A DNA stretch of 63,574 bases, taken from Flavobacteriaceae bacterium. GTDB lineage: Bacteria > Bacteroidota > Bacteroidia > Flavobacteriales > Flavobacteriaceae. A program made the translations under genes and the position numbers. Positions within the stretch are counted from its first letter, which is position 1, and each line of letters starts with the position of its first letter. Shown here in pieces: positions 50,890-59,456 of this stretch. The stretch is from NCBI GenBank assembly GCA_028284745.1, contig JANQRC010000032.1, positions 1-63,574 on the forward strand, read 5' to 3'. The notes below the pieces were generated by a model. It was not told the origin of the DNA and did no database searches. It saw only the letters and a list, made by a program, of their open reading frames with translations.

Positions 50890-50921
50890 TGTTTTTTAGC
50901 CTCCACATCCTTTAATTTTGA
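50890..50921 (+). promoter_or_regulatory. Promoter of hemA
   Basis: TTG at 50890-50892, a 21-base spacer, and TAATTTTG at 50914-50921 match the Bacteroidota TTG-N19-21-TAnnTTTG promoter well. Transcription would start about 12-15 bp before the hemA ATG at 50941. Confidence 0.7.
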
Positions 50922-50940
50922 CATCACTTCTAGGAGTAGT

Positions 50941-52194
50941 ATGCAGCAATATCATATTTCAAAACAGAATTCATTTTATGCTATCGGCATCAGTTATCAA
51001 AAAGCTGACGCTGAGACGCGTGGCCTATTCAGTCTAGATACACTGGCCATCAATAATTTGCTGCTTCAGGCTAAGTCTTCAGGTATGCAAGAGCTCTTGG
51101 TGACCTCTACCTGTAATCGGACCGAGGTATACGGTTTTGCACAACATCCTTACCAACTTATCCAATTACTATGCGGGAATTCTAAGGGAACGGTCGAGTC
51201 ATTTCAAGAAGTAGGATACGTATTGAAGAACTACGAGGCCATCGACCATCTGTTCAGAGTTGGCACAGGTTTGGATAGCCAGATCTTGGGAGATTTCGAG
51301 ATCATAAGCCAATTGAAAAAAGGGTTTTCCACTTCTAAAGAACATCAGCTTACCAACCATTTCATGGAGCGTTTGATCAACTCTGTCATCCAGGCAAGCA
51401 AGCGCATAAAGAATGAGACCGAACTCTCTAGTGGTGCCACCTCTGTGTCTTTTGCCTCAGTTCAATACATCCTAAGAAATGTAGAGAACGTGTCCGAAAA
51501 GAACATTTTGCTCTTTGGAACGGGAAAAATAGGCCGCAACACTTGCGAAAATTTGGTGAAACACACCACGAACAAGCACATAACCCTGATCAACAGGACC
51601 AAGGACAAGGCTGAGCGCATTGCCGGGAAATTTGACCTTGTGGTAAAAGACCATGGAGACCTTCAGGCCGAGATACGTAAGTCTGATGTGTTGATCGTAG
51701 CAACCGGAGCACAGCACCCTACAATAACCAAAGCGCTGCTACACGTCAACAAGCCCTTGCTGATCCTAGACCTTTCCATCCCCAAGAATGTCTCTGAAGA
51801 TGTTGAGGAAAACGAGCATGTCGCTCTTGTTCATCTCGACCATTTGTCACGAATGACAGATGAAACACTAGAGAAGAGAAAAGCATACATCCCAAAGGCT
51901 GAGACCATTATTGAAGAGGTGAAGTCCGAATTCATTCAATGGTTAGAGACTCGAAAGTTCGCACCTACCATTCAAGCCTTGAAGCATAAGCTGAGTGCTA
52001 TCAAAGAAGCAGAGCTAAACTTCCAACGCAAAAAAATGAGTGATTTCAATGATCAGCAAGCTGAGATCATTAGCGACCGCATCATACAGAAGATCACCAC
52101 ACACTTCGCCAACCATCTGAAAGCTGATAAAGCAGCATCTGACGAAAGTTTGGAGCTTATCAAGAAAATGTTTCAGTTAGAAGTAGAGTCCTAA
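50941..52194 (+). CDS. hemA: Glutamyl-tRNA reductase
   Basis: 417 residues; reduces glutamyl-tRNA to glutamate-1-semialdehyde, the committed step of the C5 heme pathway. The catalytic Cys is C58 in STCNRTEVYG; also GLDSQILGDFEI, the NADPH Rossmann motif LLFGTGKIGRNTCENL, and ILDLSIPKNV. The C-terminal dimerisation helix follows. First gene of the hem operon; its stop overlaps the hemC ATG (TAATG). Confidence 0.96.
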   Translation: MQQYHISKQNSFYAIGISYQKADAETRGLFSLDTLAINNLLLQAKSSGMQELLVTSTCNRTEVYGFAQHPYQLIQLLCGNSKGTVESFQEVGYVLKNYEAIDHLFRVGTGLDSQILGDFEIISQLKKGFSTSKEHQLTNHFMERLINSVIQASKRIKNETELSSGATSVSFASVQYILRNVENVSEKNILLFGTGKIGRNTCENLVKHTTNKHITLINRTKDKAERIAGKFDLVVKDHGDLQAEIRKSDVLIVATGAQHPTITKALLHVNKPLLILDLSIPKNVSEDVEENEHVALVHLDHLSRMTDETLEKRKAYIPKAETIIEEVKSEFIQWLETRKFAPTIQALKHKLSAIKEAELNFQRKKMSDFNDQQAEIISDRIIQKITTHFANHLKADKAASDESLELIKKMFQLEVES

Positions 52195-53114
52195 TGAAAC
52201 GAATCTTTCGAATCGGCACCCGCGATAGCGAACTAGCGCTTTGGCAGGCCAACACTGTAAAAGCCCAACTCGAGGAATTAGGTCATCAGACCGAGCTTGT
52301 TCCTGTAAAATCTACCGGAGACCTCGTTCTAGACAAACCTCTTTACGAGTTGGGCATTACCGGCATCTTCACCAAAACCCTCGATGTAGCCATGCTCAAA
52401 GGTGATATTGATATTGCGGTGCATAGTCTAAAGGATGTGCCAACACTCTTGCCAAAAGGAATTGTTCAAGGTGCGGTTCTAAAACGCGCTAACACACGGG
52501 ACATTCTTGTCCGCAAAGGTGAGTCAAATTTTGAGAACGAAGCTGTTATTGCAACCGGCAGTTTGCGAAGAAAAGCTCAGTGGCTCAACAAATACCCACA
52601 TCATACCATCGAGAGTCTACGAGGCAATGTCAACACTCGGTTGCAAAAGTTAGCTGATAGTAACTGGCAAGGGGCCATTTTTGCTGCAGCTGGCTTAGAA
52701 CGGATCAACTTATTGCCCGAGTATCATGTGAAACTGGATTGGATGATTCCCGCGCCAGCACAAGGTGCTATGATGGTCGCAGTACTAGAGGACGATATTT
52801 TCTGTCGCAAAGCGCTTTCTAAACTGAATCATGCAGAGACCGAGCTTTGTACCAGTATCGAGCGTGAATTTTTGCGAACACTGGAAGGCGGTTGCACAGC
52901 ACCGATCGGCGCGTTGGCCATGGTAGATGGAGCATCTGTTCAGTTCTCAGGAGTTCTCCTATCGCTTGATGGGAAGAAAAAGATTGAGGTTGAAAAAGAG
53001 GTTTCTGTTGATAAACCAATAGGTATAGGGGTTGCCTGTGCTAAAGAAATGTTGCGTAATGGAGGTGCAGAAATCATGGAAACCATCAAAACAGAGCTTT
53101 CTGCTACAAAATGA
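52194..53114 (+). CDS. hemC: Hydroxymethylbilane synthase (porphobilinogen deaminase)
   Basis: 306 residues; polymerises four porphobilinogens into hydroxymethylbilane. RIGTRDSELALWQAN at the start, VHSLKDVPTLLP, ATGSLRRKAQW, LRGNVNTRLQKL, and the dipyrromethane-cofactor Cys C234 in LEGGCTAPIGA. Normal length. Its ATG overlaps the hemA stop, and its stop overlaps the hemD ATG as ATGA. Confidence 0.96.
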   Translation: MKRIFRIGTRDSELALWQANTVKAQLEELGHQTELVPVKSTGDLVLDKPLYELGITGIFTKTLDVAMLKGDIDIAVHSLKDVPTLLPKGIVQGAVLKRANTRDILVRKGESNFENEAVIATGSLRRKAQWLNKYPHHTIESLRGNVNTRLQKLADSNWQGAIFAAAGLERINLLPEYHVKLDWMIPAPAQGAMMVAVLEDDIFCRKALSKLNHAETELCTSIEREFLRTLEGGCTAPIGALAMVDGASVQFSGVLLSLDGKKKIEVEKEVSVDKPIGIGVACAKEMLRNGGAEIMETIKTELSATK

Positions 53115-53785
53115 AGAAAGTGCTATCGACCAAAATACTGACAGATCAGCAAAAAGCCATGTTAGACTCCGATGTGTCGCTGTCCGAGTATGATGCCATC
53201 AAGGTAGCACATGTTCCATTCAGCATACAGGGGCATATAAAGAACGCCATTTTTACAAGCAAGAATGCCGTTTCAGCTGTGGGCCAAAAAGAAGAAATGT
53301 CCCCCCTCCCATGGGAGAGAAATAGGGTCAGGGCCTTCTGCGTAGGCGATAAGACAGAAGCGGTCTTACGATCTTTTGGTTTCAACGTGATAGAAAGGGC
53401 ACAAAATGCACAAGGGCTCGCACAGCGGATCATAGCACAATATGCCGATCAAACATTCACCTTTTTCTGCGGAAATCTCAAAAGGAAAGAATTGCCCCAC
53501 TTATTGAAGGAGCATCATATTCCACTTGATGAGGTTGTTGTCTACGAGACCTTCTTTAACAAGCAACACCTCCAAAACACTTATGATGCCCTGCTGTTCT
53601 TTAGCCCAAGTGCGGTACAAAGTTTTACGACCTTCAATGAGATCACTGATGAACAAGTGTATTGCATCGGTCCCACAACTGCCGAAGAGGCTAAAAAACA
53701 TACAGATAACATCCATGTTGCTCATCGTCCTACGATCGAGCACACTATAAAACTTTTAATTAACAACATGTCATTCCGTGCTTGA
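53111..53785 (+). CDS. hemD: Uroporphyrinogen-III synthase carrying an in-frame repeat
   Basis: 224 residues by position and pattern HemD, which cyclises hydroxymethylbilane with ring-D inversion. Family-like parts are IKNAIFTSKNAVSAV, AFCVGDKTEAVLRSFGFNV, FFCGNLKRKELPHLL, VVVYETFF and DALLFFSPSAVQSF. Between VSAVGQ and AFCVG lies EEMSPLPWERNRVR, encoded by a CTCCCATGGGAG palindromic repeat (53297-53337) absent from normal HemD. The last residues (MSFRA) and the stop come from the start of another repeat at 53769. The gene still appears intact. It overlaps hemC by four bases. Confidence 0.85.
   Translation: MKKVLSTKILTDQQKAMLDSDVSLSEYDAIKVAHVPFSIQGHIKNAIFTSKNAVSAVGQKEEMSPLPWERNRVRAFCVGDKTEAVLRSFGFNVIERAQNAQGLAQRIIAQYADQTFTFFCGNLKRKELPHLLKEHHIPLDEVVVYETFFNKQHLQNTYDALLFFSPSAVQSFTTFNEITDEQVYCIGPTTAEEAKKHTDNIHVAHRPTIEHTIKLLINNMSFRA
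53297..53337. repeat. Palindromic repeat inside hemD
   Basis: Centred on CTCCCATGGGAG with GGGTCAGGGCC following. The same CTCCC/GGGAG-type element, with trailing TCAGG, is seen at 16238-16414 (opposite orientation). It adds about 12-14 codons to hemD without breaking the frame. Confidence 0.6.
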
Positions 53786-53833
53786 CACGGAATCCATAAA
53801 ACCAAAAAGATTCCTGTCTTCGCAGGAATGACA
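53769..53833. repeat. Two-hairpin repeat with 9-bp terminal inverted repeats
   Basis: TGTCATTCC (53769-53777) and GGAATGACA (53825-53833) bound a 65-bp element. It holds hairpin ATTCCGTG-cttga-CACGGAAT and hairpin ATTCCTGT-cttc-GCAGGAAT. It supplies the hemD stop codon and ends five bases before the hemE start. MITE- or REP-like. Confidence 0.8.
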
Positions 53834-53838
53834 ATAAT

Positions 53839-54864
53839 ATGCTAAAAAACGATTTATTTTTAAGAGCCTTGAATGGCGAAACCGTTAAAAGGCCACCCGT
53901 ATGGCTGATGCGTCAGGCTGGGAGATACTTGCCCGAGTTCATGGCCATCCGTGAAAAGTACGATTTCTTCACACGCTGCCAAACTCCCGAGCTAGCTTCA
54001 GAGATCACTGTACAACCCATTCGTCGTTATGGAATGGACGCTGCCATTCTATTCAGTGACATTCTTGTGATCCCTCAAGCTATGAATATCGAGGTAGAGA
54101 TGAAGCCGAACTTTGGCCCTTGGTTGCCCAACCCGATTCGGTCTCAACAAGATGTCGACAACACCATCGTGCCAAACATCCATGAAACCTTGGGCTATGT
54201 CATGGATGCTATCAAAATGACCAAGGAAAAATTAAATGACGAAATCCCACTCATCGGTTTTGCTGGATCTCCATGGACCATCTTGTGCTATGCTGTACAA
54301 GGGCAAGGATCTAAGAATTTTGATAAAGCCAAGGGCTTCTGTTTCACTAAGCCAAAGGCTGCACACGAAATGTTGCAAAAGATCACCGATACTACCATCT
54401 TATATCTGAAAGAAAAAGTAAAGGCTGGTTGCGATGTTGTACAGATCTTCGACAGTTGGGGTGGCATGCTATCACCGACAGACTATCAAGAATTTTCGTG
54501 GAAATACATCGATCAGATCGTCGAAGCCTTAGCCGATGATGCCAAAGTGATCGTCTTTGCCAAAGGGTGTTGGTATGCGCTCAACGAGATGTCTAAAAGT
54601 CGTGCTTCTGCCCTGGGTGTCGACTGGACGTGCTCTGCTCGAAACGCACGTTACCTTTCTGGCGGAAACATCACCTTACAAGGGAATTTCGATCCTTCGC
54701 GTTTGTTGTCGCCGCCTGAAGACATCAAACGCATGGTCACACAAATGATCCGTGAGTTTGGCAAGGATCGATATGTAGTGAATCTAGGCCACGGTATTTT
54801 ACCCAACATTCCGTTAGAAAATGTATCGGCATTTATCGATGCTGTCAAAGAACACAATGATTAA
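53839..54864 (+). CDS. hemE: Uroporphyrinogen decarboxylase
   Basis: 341 residues; decarboxylates the four acetates of uroporphyrinogen [29 protein letters not shown] with the RQAGR substrate motif, [42 protein letters not shown] and [15 protein letters not shown]. Starts just after a two-hairpin repeat, which may affect its translation. The stop is directly followed by the GTG of the next gene. Confidence 0.96.
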   Translation: MLKNDLFLRALNGETVKRPPVWLMRQAGRYLPEFMAIREKYDFFTRCQTPELASEITVQPIRRYGMDAAILFSDILVIPQAMNIEVEMKPNFGPWLPNPIRSQQDVDNTIVPNIHETLGYVMDAIKMTKEKLNDEIPLIGFAGSPWTILCYAVQGQGSKNFDKAKGFCFTKPKAAHEMLQKITDTTILYLKEKVKAGCDVVQIFDSWGGMLSPTDYQEFSWKYIDQIVEALADDAKVIVFAKGCWYALNEMSKSRASALGVDWTCSARNARYLSGGNITLQGNFDPSRLLSPPEDIKRMVTQMIREFGKDRYVVNLGHGILPNIPLENVSAFIDAVKEHND

Positions 54865-55353
54865 GTGACGCTTTTGAAATTCATAAAATCCTTACGCTTT
54901 AGCGCGCTATGGCCATTATTCAAGCTGTTCATTCAAAAACCTTTATTGATCTGGCCAACCCTAAAAGCAACGAAGCGATGTGTGGGAATTTCTGAAGAAA
55001 ACTATGGAGATGGGCACAATAAAAACACGCCAGCTAATGCCTTTAGACATGCGTTGTGGAACTTTATGATCGCCAACGAGAGTTACCATTGGAACAATGA
55101 CAAGCAACGATCAGCTTCTTGGGCAAAAACAATCACGGATCGGCACGAGGATCTTTCACCAAACGAAGAACTCGCCAAACATATGGACCATCACAACAAC
55201 CGTATTGGAAGAGAGGTCTTTCTTCAACAAGAAATAACAGAACATCAGGCTGTTGAACATTTCAAAAAGATGGCAAGAGTTTCCGTTAAAGTCCATAGAG
55301 TCGATGAACTTGCCTTACACACTGAACAATTTGTGCACCTAATAGATCTTTAA
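54865..55353 (+). CDS. DUF6973-like protein in the hem operon
   Basis: 162 residues starting at a GTG immediately after the hemE stop. The core is NTPANAFRHALWNFMIA, RSASWAKTITDRHEDLSPNEELAKHMDHHNNRIGREVF, a helix-rich pattern with several His and Asp that could bind metal. I associate it with DUF6973 from the ANAFRHALWN motif, with moderate confidence. Function unknown; the tight fit between hemE and hemF suggests a role with porphyrins or the enzymes around it. Confidence 0.75.
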   Translation: MTLLKFIKSLRFSALWPLFKLFIQKPLLIWPTLKATKRCVGISEENYGDGHNKNTPANAFRHALWNFMIANESYHWNNDKQRSASWAKTITDRHEDLSPNEELAKHMDHHNNRIGREVFLQQEITEHQAVEHFKKMARVSVKVHRVDELALHTEQFVHLIDL

Positions 55354-55354
55354 A

Positions 55355-56257
55355 ATGAGAGAACCGTTTTACGAGTACATTCAAAAGCTCCAAGATCGCA
55401 TCACAGCTACATTAGAAAATGTAGACGGCAAAGCCAGATTCCGGCAAGACCTCTGGGAGCGACCAGGCGGTGGCGGCGGAAGAACGCGCGTTATCGAAAA
55501 TGGCAATGTCTTCGAAAAAGGCGGCGTGAACATCTCTGCCGTGCACGGAGCCTTGCCAGAGACCATGCAGAACTACCTTGACGTGAAGGATGCCGATTTC
55601 TTTGCTTGTGGGCTCAGCTTGGTAATTCACCCTAAAAATCCTTTTGTGCCTACCGTACACGCCAACTGGCGCTATTTTGAGATGTATGACAAACAAGGAA
55701 GCATCGTCGACCAGTGGTTTGGTGGCGGGCAGGACCTTACACCTTACTATCTCTTCGAAGAAGATGCAAAACATTTCCACAATGTTTGCAAAACGGCTTG
55801 TGACAAGCACGACACCAACTTCTATCCCAAGTACAAGCAACGATGCGACGAATACTTCCACAATGCGCATCGCAACGAAGCACGAGGTGTTGGTGGTCTT
55901 TTCTTTGATCATCTGAAGAAGACCAACACCATGTCGATGCAGGATCGGTATAACTTTGTCACTGAGGTAGGCAATAGCTTTTTGGAAGCTTATGTGCCCA
56001 TTATAGAACGTAGAAAAGATATTCCTTACTCCCAAGCGCATCGCGATTGGCAAGAGATCCGCCGTGGCCGCTATGTCGAATTCAATCTCGTGCACGACAA
56101 AGGCACCTTGTTCGGGCTGAAGACCAACGGCCGTATCGAGAGTATCTTGATGAGCTTGCCACCACACGTGCAATGGCGCTATGACCATCATCCTGAAGCA
56201 GGAAGTGAGGAGGAAAAGTTGCTGAAAGTGTTGAAGAGGCCTGTTGATTGGGTCTAA
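55355..56257 (+). CDS. hemF: Oxygen-dependent coproporphyrinogen III oxidase
   Basis: 300 residues; oxidatively decarboxylates coproporphyrinogen III with O2. Hallmarks are RFRQDLWERPGGGGGRTRVIENG, FEKGGVNIS, HPKNPFVPTVHANWRYFE, WFGGGQDLTPYYLFEEDA and EIRRGRYVEFNLVHDKGTLFGL. Starts one base after the previous stop. Presence of HemF, not only HemN, indicates aerobic growth. A long antisense frame across it (55412-56302) is a shadow. Confidence 0.96.
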   Translation: MREPFYEYIQKLQDRITATLENVDGKARFRQDLWERPGGGGGRTRVIENGNVFEKGGVNISAVHGALPETMQNYLDVKDADFFACGLSLVIHPKNPFVPTVHANWRYFEMYDKQGSIVDQWFGGGQDLTPYYLFEEDAKHFHNVCKTACDKHDTNFYPKYKQRCDEYFHNAHRNEARGVGGLFFDHLKKTNTMSMQDRYNFVTEVGNSFLEAYVPIIERRKDIPYSQAHRDWQEIRRGRYVEFNLVHDKGTLFGLKTNGRIESILMSLPPHVQWRYDHHPEAGSEEEKLLKVLKRPVDWV

Positions 56258-56290
56258 AGAGCTCAAAGTTAAAAGCGTAAAGCCGAAAGT

Positions 56291-56649
56291 ATGGTTGATC
56301 ATACGAATTATAAAGTTTGGGAGAAGTCACATCGTCTGGTGTTAGATACTTATAAACCAACAAGGCGGTTTCCTTCAGAAGAGCGATTCGACCCGGTTTC
56401 ACAGACCAACCGTGCTGTTTTGTCTGTGCCAGCAAATATTGTTGAGGGCTGTGGAAGAAAAACACAAAAAGAACTTGCTCGATTTCTTCACGTCTCGTCG
56501 GGTTCTGCACACGAATCGGAACACCTTTTAACGGTCTCCAATCAACTTGGTTTTCTTGAAGTAGGTCGTTCAAAAATTCTGCTTCACAAGTTGATGAAAT
56601 AAAGAAAATACTCTACGCATTGATTCAGAAAACTGAAAAAACATTATAA
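56291..56649 (+). pseudogene. Four-helix-bundle (23S rRNA intervening-sequence family) gene with a frameshift
   Basis: From ATG 56291 the frame encodes YKVWEKSHRLVLDTYKPTRRFPSEERF, NRAVLSVPANIVEGCGRKTQKELARFLHVSSGSAHESEHLL, the four-helix-bundle family core, then ends early at 56602 after GRSKILLHKLMK. Adding one A to the A5 run at 56572-56576 restores KNSASQVDEIKKILYALIQKTEKTL, the expected fourth helix, ending at 56649. So it is broken by one base, or the run was miscounted. The family often rides in or near operons. Function unknown. It splits hemF from hemB. Confidence 0.82.
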
Positions 56650-56667
56650 TAGCTTTAAACTAAGAAC

Positions 56668-57657
56668 ATGTTTCCATTAAAAAGAAATAGAAGGCTCCGC
56701 CAATCTGGGGCCATCCGAGCTTTGGCCAGCGAAACGGTGCTAACGCCCAACGATTTCCTTGTTCCACTTTTTGTGGTCGAAGGAAAAGATGTACGAGAAG
56801 AGATTCCCTCCATGCCCAACTACTACCGTTTGAGTTTAGACAATGTAGACAGGGAAGTGAAAGTACTTTGGAGTTTAGGATTAAAGGCCGTGTTGCTCTT
56901 TGTGAAAGTACCAGATAAGCTGAAAGACAACAAAGGCACCGAAGCACTGAATCCCGATGGGCTCATGCAACGCGCTGTGAAAACTGTGAAAAATGCTTGC
57001 CCAGACATGCTAGTCATGACCGATGTGGCGATGGACCCCTACTCTTCATACGGTCATGATGGCATCGTTGAAAACGGACAAGTATTGAACGATGAGACCT
57101 CAGCATTCCTGGCCGAGATGAGCATTTCGCACGCACAAGCCGGAGCCGATATTTTAGCACCTAGCGATATGATGGACGGTCGTGTTCTGGCGATCCGCGA
57201 GGCCTTGGATAAAGAGCATTTCATCAATACAGGCATTATGAGCTATTCGGCCAAGTATGCTTCTGCTTTCTATGGTCCTTTTCGTGATGCTTTAGATTCG
57301 GCTCCTGTAGATTTGGCCAACGTCCCCAAAGATAAAAAGACGTATCAGATGGACCCTGCCAACCGCATCGAGGCTTTACGTGAAACGCAAATGGACATCG
57401 ATGAAGGTGCCGATATCGTGATGGTCAAGCCTGGATTGGCGTATTTAGACATCGTTCGCGAGATCAAAAACTCGGTAGATGTCCCTGTTGCCGTCTATCA
57501 AGTTTCTGGTGAGTATGCCATGCTGAAAGCCGCTGCTCAAAAAGGCTGGCTGGACCACGATACCGTAATGCTAGAGCAACTGACCTCTATCAAAAGAGCT
57601 GGTGCAGATATCATTGCCAGCTACTTTGCGAAGGACGTAGTGAAATTGATTTTGTAA
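56668..57657 (+). CDS. hemB: Delta-aminolevulinic acid dehydratase (porphobilinogen synthase)
   Basis: 329 residues; condenses two 5-aminolevulinates to porphobilinogen. TDVAMDPYSSYGHDGIV replaces the zinc-binding three-Cys loop, so this is the zinc-independent, Mg-type class. Schiff-base Lys regions are MSYSAKYASAFYGPFRDAL and MVKPGLAYLDIV; MDPANRIEALRE and VSGEYAMLKAA also fit. Same strand as hemA-F after the broken four-helix gene. Confidence 0.96.
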   Translation: MFPLKRNRRLRQSGAIRALASETVLTPNDFLVPLFVVEGKDVREEIPSMPNYYRLSLDNVDREVKVLWSLGLKAVLLFVKVPDKLKDNKGTEALNPDGLMQRAVKTVKNACPDMLVMTDVAMDPYSSYGHDGIVENGQVLNDETSAFLAEMSISHAQAGADILAPSDMMDGRVLAIREALDKEHFINTGIMSYSAKYASAFYGPFRDALDSAPVDLANVPKDKKTYQMDPANRIEALRETQMDIDEGADIVMVKPGLAYLDIVREIKNSVDVPVAVYQVSGEYAMLKAAAQKGWLDHDTVMLEQLTSIKRAGADIIASYFAKDVVKLIL

Positions 57658-57681
57658 ATTCGCCCCAAACATCAAACATTC

Positions 57682-58773
57682 ATGGGTCTACTGGTCTTCT
57701 ATGCCGTTATTTCTATCTTTTTCTCCTTTCTCTGTTCGATCCTCGAAGCTGTGTTGCTGAGCGTTACACCAACTTTCATCAATGTGAAAAAGCAAGAAGG
57801 AAAGGCCTACGCTACCACGTTGGAAAATTTGAAGAAGGACGTTGACAAACCACTCATCGCCATTCTCACGCTGAACACCATTGCACATACTGTGGGTGCG
57901 ATCCTGGTAGGTGTACAGGCAGAGAGTTTGCCATACGACCATGAGGTCATGGGCGTGAATATGGTTGGGATCGTTTCGGCCATCATGACGTTTTTGATCC
58001 TGGTGGTCTCAGAGATCATTCCGAAGACCATCGGCGCTACCTTCTGGAAGCAACTGGCCAACTTTTCAGCAAAGACCCTCAAGGTCATGGTACTGATCTT
58101 AAAGTACACAGGTATCCTGTGGCTACTACAACTATTCACAAAATTGGTAGGTGGCAAAGGGCACCATGGCTCTGTCTTTAGCAGAGAAGACTTCACGGCC
58201 ATGGCCGACATTGCTCATGAGGAAGGTGTCTTCCAAGAGTCGGAGAGCACAGTGATCAAGAATCTCTTGAAATTCGACGAGATCCTGGCCAAAGATGTAA
58301 TGACGCCCAGGACCGTGATGAAGACAGCTTCTGAAGATACCAGCATCCAAGAGTTCTTCAAGGCAAATCCGAGACTTCGTTTTTCAAGAATACCTGTGTT
58401 CAAAGAAAAAGCCGACAACATCTCTGGGTTTGTGCTGAAAGACGATGTGCTGGAGGACATGATCCATGAGGAAGGTGGCAAACCGTTGGCCTCTATACGT
58501 CGCGACATTCTAGTAACCAACAGAAGCACACCTATCCCACAGCTCTTCGAGACCTTCGTAAGCAAACGCGAACACATTGCCCTTGTTGTTGACGAGTACG
58601 GTTCGGTCAGCGGGATCGTGACGATGGAAGACGTGATCGAGACCTTGCTTGGCTTAGAGATCATGGATGAGTTCGACAATGTAGAAGACCTTCAGGCACT
58701 GGCAAGAAAGAACTGGGAAAAGCGTGCCACGCGCATTGGCATCATTGAAGAAAAAAAGCCCGAAGACCACTAG
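57682..58773 (+). CDS. CNNM/CorC-type transporter with CBS domains
   Basis: 363 residues. An N-terminal DUF21 (CNNM) membrane domain with ILEAVLLSVTPTFINVKKQEG and ISEIIPKTIGATF (about 1-150), then a CBS pair (DVMTPRTVMKTA..., LFETFVSKREHIALVVDEYGSVSGIVTMEDVIETLLGLEIMDE, about 200-330). It lacks the C-terminal CorC/HlyC transporter-associated domain. It probably moves magnesium or cobalt, regulated by nucleotide binding at the CBS pair. Starts 24 bp after hemB. Confidence 0.9.
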   Translation: MGLLVFYAVISIFFSFLCSILEAVLLSVTPTFINVKKQEGKAYATTLENLKKDVDKPLIAILTLNTIAHTVGAILVGVQAESLPYDHEVMGVNMVGIVSAIMTFLILVVSEIIPKTIGATFWKQLANFSAKTLKVMVLILKYTGILWLLQLFTKLVGGKGHHGSVFSREDFTAMADIAHEEGVFQESESTVIKNLLKFDEILAKDVMTPRTVMKTASEDTSIQEFFKANPRLRFSRIPVFKEKADNISGFVLKDDVLEDMIHEEGGKPLASIRRDILVTNRSTPIPQLFETFVSKREHIALVVDEYGSVSGIVTMEDVIETLLGLEIMDEFDNVEDLQALARKNWEKRATRIGIIEEKKPEDH

Positions 58774-58813
58774 AGCCAACGAGCTTTCCAAGATTTGGGG
58801 ACTTGATCTTACT

Positions 58814-59329
58814 TTACCAATCAGCATTCGATAACTGCTGAACAGATACTTGGAATTTATCGGTGAAGTAATCGTTAAATACGTTCAATACTTTTTGGGT
58901 TCTGTTCCCTTCTTTGATCTTTCCCTTTCGGGTCGCAGTCGCCGTAAGGTCGTCGATCAGCAAACCATTGATGTCGTCTATGAATTTCACATCGTTTACG
59001 GTCACTCTGTACCTTCCATCCTTTACCTGCACGAAACCACTGAATTCGCCTCCTAAGCCCAAATAGCTAGGATAGCTGCCTTTGCGATAGCCATATTGAT
59101 ATAGGTCTTGCTTATTGTCGAAAGTGAGCTCGAAGAAAAGAATGCCATCACTGACCCTCAAGTTTTTCACATCGCCTTTAAGCATCAAGGCCTCATGAAT
59201 GTGATTGATGTTCACGTCTTTCTTGAACACCTTCTGCCAAACGATGTTATTGTTCTCTACCTTAAAGTTATTGGAACCAACGAAGAAAGCAAGGATGGTC
59301 ATACATCCTGCAAAGACTAGGGACTTCAT
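58814..59329 (-). CDS. Exported protein of unknown function
   Basis: About 171 residues from ATG 59329 (MKSLVFAGCMTILAFFVGSNNFKVENNNIVWQKVF, signal peptide); the frame is open back to 59473 but that part overlaps the methyltransferase promoter. The mature part has NIVWQKVFKKDVN, YGYRKGSYPSYLG, and YRVTVNDVKFIDD, which recall the DUF4468-type periplasmic fold, though I am unsure. Divergent from the DNA-repair gene at 59457. Confidence 0.72.
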   Translation of the reverse strand: MKSLVFAGCMTILAFFVGSNNFKVENNNIVWQKVFKKDVNINHIHEALMLKGDVKNLRVSDGILFFELTFDNKQDLYQYGYRKGSYPSYLGLGGEFSGFVQVKDGRYRVTVNDVKFIDDINGLLIDDLTATATRKGKIKEGNRTQKVLNVFNDYFTDKFQVSVQQLSNADW

Positions 59330-59456
59330 GATCTTTAGGTTTGGGACTTCTAAACTATGTAAAAATGACGCTGGCAGCAAATCATCGACCAAACTTTTAG
59401 ACAAACGGTAGGTAGAATGTTGTGAAATCTTTAATTTTAGTTGTGAATTTTTCAAC

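Noticed and set aside
55412..56302. A 296-codon frame on the minus strand across hemF
   Set aside because: It has no family signature and is fully antisense to a clear hemF gene; a codon-bias shadow.
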